64,000 nt of DNA, taken from assembly GCF_028553785.1 (NCBI RefSeq), contig NZ_CP067136.1:3557101-3621100 (forward strand), written 5' to 3'. A program made the translations under genes and the position numbers. Below the pieces are notes generated by a model, which was not told the DNA's origin, searched no databases, and was given only the letters and a program-made list of their open reading frames with translations. Positions 42,933-52,251 of the stretch are shown here, piece after piece. This stretch comes from Paracoccus fistulariae. GTDB lineage: Bacteria; Pseudomonadota; Alphaproteobacteria; Rhodobacterales; Rhodobacteraceae. Position 1 is the first letter of the stretch. Each line of letters starts with the position of its first letter.

Positions 42933-44114
42933 ATGCATGACCTGGCTCTACCTTCCTCCGGAGACGCTTCCGGAGCCGGAGACGCATGTCTGTTCGGCCT
43001 CTCCCTCTGCTCCGGCGCGGGCGGTATCGACCTCGGGCTCACCATCGCCATCCCCGGATATCGTGCTGTGGGCCATGTCGAACGGGAAACCTTCGCCGCA
43101 GCCACTCTCGTGGCGCGGATGGAAGACGCGTCCCTGGATCAGGCTGTTGTCTGGGACGATGTTGCAACTTTCGACGGCCGCCCGTGGCGCGGCGCGGTGG
43201 ACATCGTCACTGCGGGCTATCCGTGCCAGCCGTTCTCCGTCGCGGGCAAACGCCGGGGCGCCGACGACCCGCGCCACCTCTGGCCGCATGTCGCCCGCAT
43301 CATCGGCGAGGTCGAACCGCCCTTCGTCTTCCTCGAGAATGTCGCCCATCATCTCCGCCTCGGCTTCCCCGAAGTCGCCGCAGGACTGGTCGGCATGGGC
43401 TACCGCCTTGCGGCAGGCCTCTTCACGGCGGCGGAAGTCGGCGCGCCCCACAAGCGCGAGCGGCTCTTCATCCTCGCCATCCGCGAAGGGGACGAGCTGG
43501 CCGACCCCGCGCGCCTGCTCTGGCACCCGGTCGAGTGGCGGGAACCGGACGGAACTGCTGCGGCTCTGGCCGACGCCAAGGGCCAGCGCCAACGAGAACA
43601 GGCAGACAATACCGACGCCGTCGCAGAAAGCGGGCCAGCACGGCATGAACCTGGCGACCACGGCTGCGATGTGGCCCACGCCGCAGACCGACAGTTTCCG
43701 CAGCCGGGGCGGCGAACGACGAGACGAGAAGGGTCTGGACCGCATGGCGCGGGACTGGCCGACGCCGATGGCGAACGACGGCTGCAAGCCGAGCGCGGGC
43801 AACCGCAAGACGGCCGATCTGACCCATGCGGTGGGATTGTGGATGACGCCGACGGCGCGGGATCACAAGGACGGGGCGACGACACTCGCGAACACGCCGG
43901 TGAACGGCCTGCTTGGCCGCCAGGTCCTGGTGACGCCGATGGCTGGGAGCGATACCTCCGAGCCGCGCCGGACCTTGAACCCGCTGTTCGTCGAGGCACT
44001 GATGGGTTGGCCCACCGGGTGGACCGGCTTCGCCTCTGTGGCAACGGCGTGGTCCCCTTGGTTGCGGCGCATGCGCTGCGAACTCTCGCGGCTGAACTGC
44101 TGGCCGATGGATGA
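42933..44114 (+). CDS. DNA (cytosine-5) methyltransferase
   Basis: 393 residues. LFGLSLCSGAGGIDLGL is motif I; YPCQPFSVAGKRRG holds the catalytic PCQ Cys; FVFLENV is motif VI ENV; VGAPHKRERLFILA motif VIII; CGNGVVPLVAAHALRTL motifs IX-X. The target-recognition region (~200-340) is a repetitive LADA/DADG-type stretch. A second frame is open through the same DNA with its own conserved motifs. Two bases downstream of the amino-methylase gene. Confidence 0.88.
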   Translation: MHDLALPSSGDASGAGDACLFGLSLCSGAGGIDLGLTIAIPGYRAVGHVERETFAAATLVARMEDASLDQAVVWDDVATFDGRPWRGAVDIVTAGYPCQPFSVAGKRRGADDPRHLWPHVARIIGEVEPPFVFLENVAHHLRLGFPEVAAGLVGMGYRLAAGLFTAAEVGAPHKRERLFILAIREGDELADPARLLWHPVEWREPDGTAAALADAKGQRQREQADNTDAVAESGPARHEPGDHGCDVAHAADRQFPQPGRRTTRREGSGPHGAGLADADGERRLQAERGQPQDGRSDPCGGIVDDADGAGSQGRGDDTREHAGERPAWPPGPGDADGWERYLRAAPDLEPAVRRGTDGLAHRVDRLRLCGNGVVPLVAAHALRTLAAELLADG

Positions 44115-44127
44115 GGCAGCGGCATGA
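43484..44127 (+). CDS. Overlapping WPTP-repeat frame inside the C5-methyltransferase gene
   Basis: From ~43484 to the stop at 44127 another frame reads SWPTPRA, RLWPTPRASANENR, AMWPTPQTDSFR, DWPTPMANDGCKP, LWMTPTARDHKDG and ends LNPLFVEALMGWPTGWTGFAS, a pattern known from C-terminal parts of phage DNA methylases. No good start precedes it, so expression would need a frameshift from the methylase or an internal start; the start given is only where the motif pattern begins. Confidence 0.35.
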
Positions 44128-44348
44128 AGCAGACCCGCCTCATGTCGCTGGTCGAGTCCGTCGCCAACGTGATCGTCGGCTACGGCGTCGCGGTCGTGAC
44201 GCAGATCCTGATCTTCCCGATCTTCGGGCTGCACACGACGCTGGCGCAGAACCTGAAGATGGGCGCCATTTTCACCGTCGTCTCGATCGCCCGTTCCTTC
44301 GCCTTGCGGCGGGTGTTCGAGGCGATCCGGATGCGGAGCGCCAAATGA
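44124..44348 (+). CDS. DUF7220-like small membrane protein
   Basis: 74 residues with two hydrophobic helices (SVANVIVGYGVAVVTQILIFPIF and GAIFTVVSIARSFALRRVFEAI). MKQTRLMSLVESVAN-type proteins are common in alphaproteobacterial prophages near methylase genes; function unknown. Overlaps the alternative frame's stop but not the methylase stop. Confidence 0.8.
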   Translation: MKQTRLMSLVESVANVIVGYGVAVVTQILIFPIFGLHTTLAQNLKMGAIFTVVSIARSFALRRVFEAIRMRSAK

Positions 44349-44401
44349 TCGACCGCCGCCCCGTAGGGACGGCGGTCATCAGCTTGTCGGGGTCCGGCGC
44401 G

Positions 44402-44974
44402 TCAGGCGGCGGGGAGTTTGTACACGCGCCCCCGATCCTCGACCTTCTCCGAGGTCACCTCGAGCCCGAGCTTCTTCTTCAGCGCCCCCGCCATCGCGCC
44501 GCGCACCGTGTGCGACTGCCAGCCCGTCGCGGCCATGATCTCCTCGATGGTCGCGCCGTCCGGTGCGCGCAGCATGGCGATCAGCGTGGCCTGCTTGGTG
44601 CCCTCGCGCGGTGTGCGCGTCTTGGGCGCGGTTTCGGCTACGGTGGGGGTGTCCGGCGCGGCCTCCTCGGTAGGCGCGTCCGTCGCGCCCGCAGGCGCGG
44701 GGTTCGCGTCCTCGGTCTCGATCCCGATGGCGGCAAGGCCCGCGTCGGTGGCAACCAGCGTGACGCCGTGGCCGTCTCCGGTCTCGCGCCACATAAGCTC
44801 GCCCTTGCGCGTGTCGGCGTCGACCTCCTGCAGGAAGTTCTTCGCGAGCATCGCGCCGACCACCTTGGCAGCGGCGCCGCCGCGCAGGCTCTCGGGCAGC
44901 GGCAGTGCGATGCGGTCCTCGCGCTGTGCGGCGGCGCTGAGGATGATGGCTTGGGTGTCAGAAAGCTTGGTCAT
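44402..44974 (-). CDS. DUF3489 domain protein
   Basis: 190 residues. The N-terminal half (TKLSDTQAIILSAAAQREDRIALPLPESLRG) and C-terminal HTH-like KQATLIAMLRAPDGATIEEIMAATGWQSHTVRGAMAGALKKKLGLEV are typical of DUF3489, linked by an Ala/Glu/Thr/Pro spacer. Likely a DNA-binding regulator. It is one of two minus-strand genes within an otherwise plus-strand region. Confidence 0.85.
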   Translation of the reverse strand: MTKLSDTQAIILSAAAQREDRIALPLPESLRGGAAAKVVGAMLAKNFLQEVDADTRKGELMWRETGDGHGVTLVATDAGLAAIGIETEDANPAPAGATDAPTEEAAPDTPTVAETAPKTRTPREGTKQATLIAMLRAPDGATIEEIMAATGWQSHTVRGAMAGALKKKLGLEVTSEKVEDRGRVYKLPAA

Positions 44975-45069
44975 GGGATCGTCTCCGTATTCGGGCCCGC
45001 GTCATGCGGCGCCTCCTACGACCCCGAGCCGCGCAGGGCGCGCGGCGGGAGTTCCGGCAGTGCCGGAGA

Positions 45070-45342
45070 TCAGCGGGCGTGCTCGCCCTCGCCGAAGGCG
45101 CTGTCGGTGATGCGCTTCAGGAGGCTGGCGTAGTGTTCGAGGGTGCCGACATGGCCCCAGTTGATCTCGTCGGGGTGGGCGTTGAAGTGGTCGTCGCTCA
45201 GCGTCTGCAGCCGGGCGAGCATCTCGTCGATCTCGGCCTTCTTGCCGATGAAGGCCGCGAGCGCGGCTTCCTTATTCCGGCGCGCCTTCTCGGCGCGGAG
45301 TTCGTGGCGCGGGGTGGTGATCGGGTTCAGGCGCGTGGTCAT
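45070..45342 (-). CDS. Conserved small phage protein
   Basis: 90 residues, helical and charged (RHELRAEKARRNKEAALAAFIGKKAEIDEMLARLQTLSDDHF, then HPDEINWGHVGTLEHYASLLKRITDSAF). No recognised domain. Divergent from the terminase small subunit, with which it shares a 111-base control region. Confidence 0.7.
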   Translation of the reverse strand: MTTRLNPITTPRHELRAEKARRNKEAALAAFIGKKAEIDEMLARLQTLSDDHFNAHPDEINWGHVGTLEHYASLLKRITDSAFGEGEHAR

Positions 45343-45404
45343 CGTGATGGCTCCTTGGTGAGTTGCATCGTCCTTCTGAACGGACGTTCGCTCCGGTCGC
45401 GCTG

Positions 45405-45421
45405 CTTATCAACTCGATAAG
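45405..45421. promoter_or_regulatory. Operator-like inverted repeat ahead of packaging genes
   Basis: CTTATC-AACTC-GATAAG in the divergent region before the terminase genes. A/T-rich dyad, candidate operator or promoter element for late transcription. Confidence 0.35.
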
Positions 45422-45453
45422 AACATGATTTCGATAGATAATCGGAGCCGTCG

Positions 45454-46050
45454 ATGCAGGGCATGAGCGAGCGCCAGTACGCCGCGCATGTCGGGCTGTC
45501 GCGGGGCGCGATCCAGAAGGCGAAGACGGCCGAGCGGCTGGTCCTCTATCCCGATGGCAGCATCAACGCGGCCGCCAGCGACGCCCGGCGGGCAGAGACA
45601 ACGGACCCTTCGAAGACGAGGAAGCCGCCCGCGCCGAAGCTGAAGCCCGTCCCCGAGGCGGCCGTGGCCGCTGTTGGCGACACGCTGCGTGAACAGGGGC
45701 TGGCAGTCCCGGCCGTCGGCGGCGGCACGACCTTCCTGCAGGCGAAGACCGCGAACGAGGTGCTGAAAGCGCAGGAGCGGCGCATCCGGCTCCAGAAGCT
45801 GAAGGGGGAGTTGATCGAGCGGGCCCGCGCGCTGGCGCTGGTGTTCCGGCTGGCGCGGGAGGAACGGGACGCGTGGGTGAACTGGCCTGCACGCGCGGCG
45901 GCGCTGATGGCGGCCGAACTGTCAGCCTCGTGCGCCGACGTGACCGGCCAGCAGATCACCGTGGAGCCAGCCGCGATGCAGAAGGTCCTGGAGAAACATG
46001 TACGCGCCCACCTCGACGAACTCGCCGAGGTCCGGCCCGACTTCCGGTGA
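45454..46050 (+). CDS. Terminase small subunit-like DNA-binding protein
   Basis: 198 residues. The start (MSERQYAAHVGLSRGAIQKAKTAERL) is a helix-turn-helix of the Nu1/terminase-small kind; a Pro/Lys linker follows, then a long helical part (LQAKTANEVLKAQERRIRLQKLKGELIERARALALVFRLAREERDAW). Adjacent to and overlapping the large terminase, as in lambda-like phages. Binds pac/cos DNA to start packaging. Confidence 0.82.
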   Translation: MQGMSERQYAAHVGLSRGAIQKAKTAERLVLYPDGSINAAASDARRAETTDPSKTRKPPAPKLKPVPEAAVAAVGDTLREQGLAVPAVGGGTTFLQAKTANEVLKAQERRIRLQKLKGELIERARALALVFRLAREERDAWVNWPARAAALMAAELSASCADVTGQQITVEPAAMQKVLEKHVRAHLDELAEVRPDFR

Positions 46051-48001
46051 CGATGATGGCCTGATCGACTTCGACGGCGCGGGCGAGATCCTCCGCGCCT
46101 GGGGCAACGGGTTGCGGCCCGACCCGGACCTGACCGTTTCGGAATGGGCGGACCGGCACCGGATGCTCTCGGGGCGGGCTTCAGCCGAACCGGGGCGGTA
46201 TCGCACCGTGCGCACGCCCTACATGCGCGAGATCATGGACCGGCTGTCGCCGGGGGATCCCACGCAGCGGATCGTGTTCATGAAGGCGGCGCAGGTCGGC
46301 GCGACCGAGGCGGGCAACAACTGGATCGGGTTCGCGATCCACCAGGCGCCGGGTCCGATGCTGGCGGTCCAGCCGACCGTGGAACTGGCCAAGCGCAACT
46401 CGCGCCAGCGCATCGACCCGCTGATCGATGAAAGCCCAGAGCTGCGGGAGCGGGTGAAGCCCGCGCGATCCCGCGATGCGGGCAACACGATGCTCTCGAA
46501 GGAGTTCGCGGGCGGCATCCTGATCATGACGGGCGCGAACTCGGCGGTCGGGCTTCGGTCCACCCCGGCGCGCTACATCTTCCTCGACGAGGTCGACGCC
46601 TATCCCGCCTCGGCCGACGAGGAAGGCGATCCGGTCACGCTCGCCGAGGCGCGCTCCCTGACCTTCGCCCACCGGCGCAAGGTGCTGCTGGTCTCGACGC
46701 CCACGATCCGGGGGCTGTCGCGCATCGAGCGCGAGTACGAGGCCAGCGACCAGCGTCGGTTCTTCGTGCCGTGCCCACAATGCGGCCACGCACAATGGCT
46801 GAAGTTCGACCGGCTGCGCTGGCAAAAGGGCCGCCCGGAGACGGCCGAGTATCACTGCGAGGGCTGCGACGCGGCAATCGCGGAACACCACAAGACGGCG
46901 ATGCTGGAGGGCGGCGAATGGCGGGCGACCGCCACGGCCGCCGATCCGACCACGGTCGGGTATCACCTTTCGGCGCTCTATTCGCCGATCGGCTGGCTGA
47001 GCTGGGAGCGGATCGTGCGGTCATGGGAAGCAGCCCAAGGGTCGGACGAGGCGATCAAGGCGTTCCGCAACACGATCCTCGGCGAGACATGGGTCGAGAC
47101 CGGGGAAGCGCCCGACTGGCAGCGGCTCTACGACCGGCGCGAACGCTGGAAATCCGGCACGGTGCCAGCAGGCGGGTTGTTCCTGACAGCCGGAGCCGAC
47201 GTGCAGAAGGACCGGATCGAGGTCGATGTCTGGGCCTGGGGTCGCGGCTTGGAAAGCTGGCTCGTCGATCACGTCGTCATCGAGGGCGGGCCCGACCGGC
47301 ACGACGCCTGGTCGGAGCTGACCGCGCTGCTGGACAGGTCCTGGCCGCATGAACGCCGCGCGCATCTCAGGATCGCGCGGCTCGCCATCGACACCGGCTA
47401 CGAGGCCCCGGCGGTCTATTCCTGGTCGCGGGCGCAAGGCTTCGCGCAGGTGTCGCCGGTCAAGGGCGTCGAGGGGTTCAACCGCTCGAGCCCGGTGTCG
47501 GGGCCGACCTTTGTCGACGCGACCGAGGGCGGCAAACGCCTGCGGCGCGGGGCGCGGCTCTGGACCGTGGCGGTCTCGACCTTCAAGGCCGAAACCTACC
47601 GCTTCCTGCGGCTGGCACGCCCGACCGAGGAGGAGATGGCCGACGGGGCGGCGTTCCCGCCCGGCTCGGTGCACCTGCCGCACTGGGTCGAGAACGAATG
47701 GCTGAAGCAGTTCGTGGCCGAGCAGCTGGTGACGGTGCGCACCAAGCGCGGCTTCGCCCGGCTGGAATGGCAGAAGCTGCGCGAGCGCAACGAGGCGCTG
47801 GATTGCCGGGTCTACGCCCGCGCAGCCGCCTGGATCGCGGGCGCGGACCGCTGGCCCGACGAGAAATGGCGCGACCTCGAGGATCAGCTCGGGGCCGCCC
47901 CCACCGACACCGATCCCGCCGGGCAGATCAACCGGCCGGGACAGGCCCCGCAGGGCAAGCGCCGCTCCGACTGGCTCGGGCGGCGGGAGGGATGGTTCTG
48001 A
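45998..48001 (+). CDS. Phage terminase large subunit, GpA family
   Basis: 667 residues, overlapping the small subunit by 53 bases. IVFMKAAQVGATEAGNNWIG is the adapted Walker A of GpA-type packaging ATPases, YIFLDEVDAYP the Walker B/Glu, VSTPTIRGLSRI the coupling motif, CPQCGHAQWLKF...CEGCD a zinc ribbon, and LTAGADVQKDRIEVDVWAWG the start of the nuclease domain with metal-binding Asp. Powers DNA translocation into the prohead. Confidence 0.93.
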   Translation: MYAPTSTNSPRSGPTSGDDDGLIDFDGAGEILRAWGNGLRPDPDLTVSEWADRHRMLSGRASAEPGRYRTVRTPYMREIMDRLSPGDPTQRIVFMKAAQVGATEAGNNWIGFAIHQAPGPMLAVQPTVELAKRNSRQRIDPLIDESPELRERVKPARSRDAGNTMLSKEFAGGILIMTGANSAVGLRSTPARYIFLDEVDAYPASADEEGDPVTLAEARSLTFAHRRKVLLVSTPTIRGLSRIEREYEASDQRRFFVPCPQCGHAQWLKFDRLRWQKGRPETAEYHCEGCDAAIAEHHKTAMLEGGEWRATATAADPTTVGYHLSALYSPIGWLSWERIVRSWEAAQGSDEAIKAFRNTILGETWVETGEAPDWQRLYDRRERWKSGTVPAGGLFLTAGADVQKDRIEVDVWAWGRGLESWLVDHVVIEGGPDRHDAWSELTALLDRSWPHERRAHLRIARLAIDTGYEAPAVYSWSRAQGFAQVSPVKGVEGFNRSSPVSGPTFVDATEGGKRLRRGARLWTVAVSTFKAETYRFLRLARPTEEEMADGAAFPPGSVHLPHWVENEWLKQFVAEQLVTVRTKRGFARLEWQKLRERNEALDCRVYARAAAWIAGADRWPDEKWRDLEDQLGAAPTDTDPAGQINRPGQAPQGKRRSDWLGRREGWF

Positions 48002-48003
48002 AC

Positions 48004-48213
48004 ATGATCGACTGGACGGAAACCGAGCTTTCGGCGCTGCGCCGGGCCTATGCCAGCGGCACGACGCGCGTCAGCTATGACGGCAAGTCGGTGGATTACG
48101 GCTCGGCCGAGGATCTGCTCGCCCGCATCCGGACCATCGAGCGCGCCATCGCGGGCTTCAGCCGCCCGCTGCCCGTGGCGGGGCTCGCTGGCTTCTCGCG
48201 CGGGGATCGCTGA
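48004..48213 (+). CDS. Head-tail joining protein gpW family
   Basis: 69 residues from ATG 48004. WTETELSALRRAYASGTTRVSYDGKSVDYGSAEDLLARIRTIERAI is the compact helix-hairpin-helix fold of lambda gpW, which plugs the portal after packaging. Position between large terminase and portal is the lambda order. Stop overlaps the portal start. Confidence 0.88.
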   Translation: MIDWTETELSALRRAYASGTTRVSYDGKSVDYGSAEDLLARIRTIERAIAGFSRPLPVAGLAGFSRGDR

Positions 48214-49781
48214 TGTCGGCGACCTGGTTCGACCACGCCATCGCCACGGTGGCGCCGCGCATGGCGGCTCGGCGCGTGATGGCGCGTCAGGCATTCGAGA
48301 CGCTGACGCGTGGCTATGACGGCGCGGCGCGCGGGCGACGGACGGACGGCTGGCGCGCGCCGGGATCCTCGGCCGACACCGAAATCGGCGTCGCCGGGGC
48401 GCTGCTGCGCGACCGCATGCGCGATCTGGTGCGCAACAACCCGCATGCGGCCAAGGCCGTGGCGGTGCTGGTCAACAACATCATCGGCGCGGGCATCATG
48501 CCCCGCGCCGCTAGCGGCGACGACAAGCTGGACCGGAAGGTCGATGCGCTCTTCGAACGCTGGACGGCGGACTGCGACGCCGATGGCCAGCTTGACTTCT
48601 ATGGCCTGCAGACGCTGATCTGCCGGGAGATGGTCGAGGCGGGCGAGGTTCTGGTGCGCCGCCGCCTGCGGCGCGCGAGCGACGGCCTGCCGGTGCCGCT
48701 GCAATTGCAGGTGCTGGAAGCCGACTTCCTCGACGCCACCAAGTCCGGAGCCCTCGGCGCAGGGCGCCTCGTGCAGGGGATCGAGTTCGACCCGGTCGGG
48801 AAGCGCCGGGCTTACTGGCTGCATGCCGAGCATCCGGGCGACGCCTACGGGGCCTTGCAGAACGGGTTGCAGAGCCGCCCGGTCCCCGCGACCGAGATCG
48901 CCCATGTCTACGAGAAGCAGCGCACGCAAGCGCGCGGCGTCCCCTGGGGCGCGCCGGTGATCCGGTCGTTGCGTGATCTCGACGACTATGAAGTGGCCGA
49001 ACTGGTTCGCAAGAAGACCGAGGCCTGCGTCACCGCCATCGTCTTCGGCGACGACGAGGCGCAACAGGGCATCGCGCCCTCCGTGGTCGATGCCGACGGC
49101 AACCGGGTGGAACAGTTCGAGCCGGGGCTGATCGCCTATGCCCGCGGCGGCAAGGACATCCGCTTCAACCAGCCCTCGGCGACGGGCGGCTACGGCGAAT
49201 ACAAGCGCGCGAGCCTGCACACGATCTCGGCAGGCTTCCGCGTGCCCTACGAGCTGCTGACGGGGGACCTGTCCCAAGTGAACTACTCCTCGATCCGGGC
49301 GGGTCTCGTGGAGTTCCGCCGCCAGATCGACGCCGTCCAATGGCAGCTGTTCATCCCGATGTTCTGCGCCCCGGTGTGGCGGTGGTTCACGGAAGCCGCA
49401 TGGGCGGCGGGGCAGATCCCGTCGCCGATCGTGCCTGTGGAATGGTCGCCGCCGAAGTTCGAGGCGGTCGATCCGCAGAAGGACGCGATGGCGAACCTGC
49501 TGTCCATCCGCTCGGGCACCATGACGCTGGCCGAGGTGATCGCCCGGCAGGGCCGCAACCCCGACGCCGTGCTGGCCGAGATCGCGGCGACCAACGCCAA
49601 GCTCGACGCGCTGGGGTTGGTCCTCGACAGCGACCCTCGCCGCGTCACCAAGACCGGCAGCGCACAATCCAAAGACGGGGCCAGCGATCCGGCGAACGAT
49701 CCGGCCGCCGACGAACCAGACGCCGACGACCCGACCGCCGACGCGGATACAGACCCGGCGCAGGCCGACCAACAGGACTGA
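48213..49781 (+). CDS. Phage portal protein, lambda gpB family
   Basis: 522 residues. GRRTDGWRAPGSSADTEIGVAGALLRDRMRDLVRNNPHAAKAV and VPFELLTGDLSQVNYSSIRAGLVEFRR-like motifs (here RVPYELLTGDLSQVNYSS) are characteristic of lambda-type portals. Forms the dodecameric DNA gate at the capsid vertex. C-terminus is an Asp/Ala-rich acidic tail. Five bases separate it from the protease-capsid gene. Confidence 0.92.
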   Translation: MSATWFDHAIATVAPRMAARRVMARQAFETLTRGYDGAARGRRTDGWRAPGSSADTEIGVAGALLRDRMRDLVRNNPHAAKAVAVLVNNIIGAGIMPRAASGDDKLDRKVDALFERWTADCDADGQLDFYGLQTLICREMVEAGEVLVRRRLRRASDGLPVPLQLQVLEADFLDATKSGALGAGRLVQGIEFDPVGKRRAYWLHAEHPGDAYGALQNGLQSRPVPATEIAHVYEKQRTQARGVPWGAPVIRSLRDLDDYEVAELVRKKTEACVTAIVFGDDEAQQGIAPSVVDADGNRVEQFEPGLIAYARGGKDIRFNQPSATGGYGEYKRASLHTISAGFRVPYELLTGDLSQVNYSSIRAGLVEFRRQIDAVQWQLFIPMFCAPVWRWFTEAAWAAGQIPSPIVPVEWSPPKFEAVDPQKDAMANLLSIRSGTMTLAEVIARQGRNPDAVLAEIAATNAKLDALGLVLDSDPRRVTKTGSAQSKDGASDPANDPAADEPDADDPTADADTDPAQADQQD

Positions 49782-49786
49782 CCTTC

Positions 49787-51841
49787 ATGGACACGATGAT
49801 CGAACTGCCGGCCATGCGCCGGTCGGCGGAGCTTGCGCCGAACACGGCCGATGCCGACAACCGCACCGTCGAGGTGGTCTGGTCGGCCGGGGCTCGCGTC
49901 CGCCGTGCCACCTTCTTCGGCGAGCCTTATGACGAGGAACTCAGCCTCGACCCGGCCCATGTCCGGCTCGACCGGCTGAACGCGGGCGCGCCGTTCCTGA
50001 AGGTGCACGAGCTCGACACGCTCGACGCGGTGATCGGCTCGGTCGTGCCGGGCTCGGCCCGGATCGAGAACGGTCGCGGCATCGCCTTGGTCCGGATCAG
50101 CGAGCGTGCCGATGTCGAGCCGATCTGGCGCGACATCCAGGCGGGGCACATCCGCGCCGTCTCCATCGGCTACCAGGTCCACCGGTTTGATATCTCGAAG
50201 CCTGATGGCGCCCGCGAGCTCTGGCGCGCGGTGGACTGGACGCCCTTCGAGGTCTCCGCCGTCGCGGTCGGAGCCGACCCAGCAGCGGGCTTCCGCGCCC
50301 AGCACCCCCTTCACGACTGCGTCCTCCACCGCCGGGACGCCCCTTCCACCACGAAAGGACCGATCCCGATGACGGACACGACCCAGACCCCGGCGAGCGA
50401 CGCCGCAACCCCCGCCAACACCCAGCCGACCGCGCCGGTCGAAACCGAGGACACCCCCATGACCGAGCCGAAACCGGCTGCGCCCGACCCGAAGGTCGCG
50501 GCCAGCGAGACGCGCAGCCAGAAGACGCAGGTAACTCCCGCGCCCGATACCGAAGTGGTCGCCACCCGCGCCCGCGAGGCCGAGCGCGACCGCGTCTCCA
50601 CCATTTACGATCTGGCCGGGCGGCTGAACCTCGAGCGCGGCTTCGCCGAGGATCTGGTCAAGCGCGGCGTCAGCATCGACGAGTCCCGCCGACTGATCCT
50701 CGACCAGGTCGCCGCGAAATCCGACGAGACCCGGAACTTCCCCCATGTCTCCGTCCCGCTCGGCGGCCGAGACGAGTGCATCACCCGCCGTGACGCGGTG
50801 GCGAACGCACTGCTGCACCGCTACAGCCCAACGCTGTTCCAGCTCGAGGACGCCGCGCGCCAGTATCGCGGCATGACGCTGCTGGAGCTCGCCCGCGAAA
50901 GCCTCGGCAATGCCGGGGTCAACACGCGCGGCCTGTCGCGTGACGAGGTGGCGACGCGCGCGCTGCACTCGACCTCGGACTTCCCCGAGATCCTGTCGGC
51001 CGTCACCAACAAGACGCTGCGGCAGGCCTACGAGGCCTATCCCCGCACCTTCATGCTGTTCTGTCGCCAGGTGCTGGCGACCGACTTCAAGGCGATGCAT
51101 CGCGTCCAGCTCGGCGAAGCCCCGCAGCTGCTCGAGGTCGGCGAAAGCGGCGAGTTCAAGCGCGGCACGCTGGGCGAGAGCAAGGAGAGCTACAAGGTCA
51201 AGACCTATGGCCGGGTGGTCGCCATCACCCGTCAGACGCTGATCAACGACGATCTCGACGCCTTCACCCGCATCCCGGCGATGTACGGCAACTCCATCGC
51301 CCAGCTGGAGTCGGACGTGGTCTGGGGCATCATCACCGCCAACCCGGCGATGGCCGACGGCAATGCGCTCTTCCACACCACCCACAAGAACCTGGCAGGC
51401 ACCGGCGCGGCGCTCGATGTCAGCAGCGTCGGAGCGGCGCGCGCGGCGATGGCCAAGCAGACCGGCCTCGACAAGAAGACGGTGCTGAACGTCCGGCCTG
51501 CCTTCCTGATCGTGCCGGCCTCACTGGAACTGAAAGCCGAACAGCTGGTGGCCCAGAACCTCGTGCCCGCCGCGACGTCCAGCGTGGTGCCGCAGTCGAT
51601 CAGGACGCTGGCGCCGATCAGCGAGCCCCGGCTCGACGCCGCTAGCGAGACCGCCTGGTATCTGGCGGCCAGCCCGAACCAGATCGACACCATCGAGTAC
51701 GCCTATCTCGAGGGCCAGCAGGGCGCCTATATCGAGACGCGCAACGGCTTCGACGTCGACGGGGTCGAGATCAAGTGCCGCCTCGACTTCGGAGCCAAGG
51801 CCATCGACTGGCGCGGCCTCTACAAGAACCCGGGCGCGTAA
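49787..51841 (+). CDS. Fused prohead protease and major capsid protein
   Basis: 684 residues from ATG 49787. Residues ~1-180 are an HK97-type prohead protease (GIALVRISERADVEPIWRDIQAGHIRAVSIGYQVH with the His/Ser region); a Thr/Pro/Ala-rich linker (180-240) leads to a scaffold-like and Mu/HK97-type capsid domain (VVWGIITANPAMADGNALFHTTHKNLAGTG; DVDGVEIKCRLDFGAKAIDWRGLYKNPGA at the end). The linker probably is cleaved during maturation. Fused protease-capsid genes are known in this phage group. Confidence 0.9.
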   Translation: MDTMIELPAMRRSAELAPNTADADNRTVEVVWSAGARVRRATFFGEPYDEELSLDPAHVRLDRLNAGAPFLKVHELDTLDAVIGSVVPGSARIENGRGIALVRISERADVEPIWRDIQAGHIRAVSIGYQVHRFDISKPDGARELWRAVDWTPFEVSAVAVGADPAAGFRAQHPLHDCVLHRRDAPSTTKGPIPMTDTTQTPASDAATPANTQPTAPVETEDTPMTEPKPAAPDPKVAASETRSQKTQVTPAPDTEVVATRAREAERDRVSTIYDLAGRLNLERGFAEDLVKRGVSIDESRRLILDQVAAKSDETRNFPHVSVPLGGRDECITRRDAVANALLHRYSPTLFQLEDAARQYRGMTLLELARESLGNAGVNTRGLSRDEVATRALHSTSDFPEILSAVTNKTLRQAYEAYPRTFMLFCRQVLATDFKAMHRVQLGEAPQLLEVGESGEFKRGTLGESKESYKVKTYGRVVAITRQTLINDDLDAFTRIPAMYGNSIAQLESDVVWGIITANPAMADGNALFHTTHKNLAGTGAALDVSSVGAARAAMAKQTGLDKKTVLNVRPAFLIVPASLELKAEQLVAQNLVPAATSSVVPQSIRTLAPISEPRLDAASETAWYLAASPNQIDTIEYAYLEGQQGAYIETRNGFDVDGVEIKCRLDFGAKAIDWRGLYKNPGA

Positions 51842-51867
51842 GGCGCGCTTCCTGAACCCTGACACAC

Positions 51868-51898
51868 GGGCGGTCCTGACGGGCCGCCCTTCGTCTTT
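51868..51898 (+). terminator. Hairpin after the capsid gene
   Basis: GGGCGGTCC, loop TGAC, GGGCCGCCC, then TTCGTCTTT. Nine-pair stem, ~26 bases past the capsid stop. Probably tunes expression of downstream tail genes relative to capsid. Confidence 0.75.
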
Positions 51899-51915
51899 CC
51901 ACGAGGATCCCCATC

Positions 51916-52251
51916 ATGAAAACCTACGTCCAGCCCGGCAACACCATCACCCTGACCGCGCCCTATGCCGTCGCCTCCGGCGATGGCCTGCTCGTCGGCT
52001 CCATCTTCGGCATCGCCGCGGGTGCCGCCGCCATTGGCGAGCCCGTCGAGACCGCGCTCGTCGGCGTGTTCGACATCACCAAGGTCGGCTCCCAGGCGTG
52101 GACGGTTGGCGCCAAGGTCTATTGGGACGACACCAACAAGCGCACCACGACCGTCGCGACCGACAACACCCTCATCGGCGCGGCCGTCGAGGCGGTGGCG
52201 AGCGGCGCCGGCGACACCATCGGCCGGGTGCGCCTGAACGCGACGTTCTGA
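51916..52251 (+). CDS. Capsid decoration protein, DUF2190 family
   Basis: 111 residues. KTYVQPGNTITLTAPYAVASGDGLLVGSIFGIAAG and ETALVGVFDITKVGSQAWTVGAKVYWDD form the all-beta DUF2190 fold, found on the capsid surface of many phages. Stop overlaps the next start by one base. Confidence 0.88.
   Translation: MKTYVQPGNTITLTAPYAVASGDGLLVGSIFGIAAGAAAIGEPVETALVGVFDITKVGSQAWTVGAKVYWDDTNKRTTTVATDNTLIGAAVEAVASGAGDTIGRVRLNATF

Noticed and set aside
49283..51385. 700-codon frame opposite the protease-capsid gene
   Set aside because: Shadow of a well-supported structural gene; composition is Arg/Gly/Asp/Val-rich without motifs.
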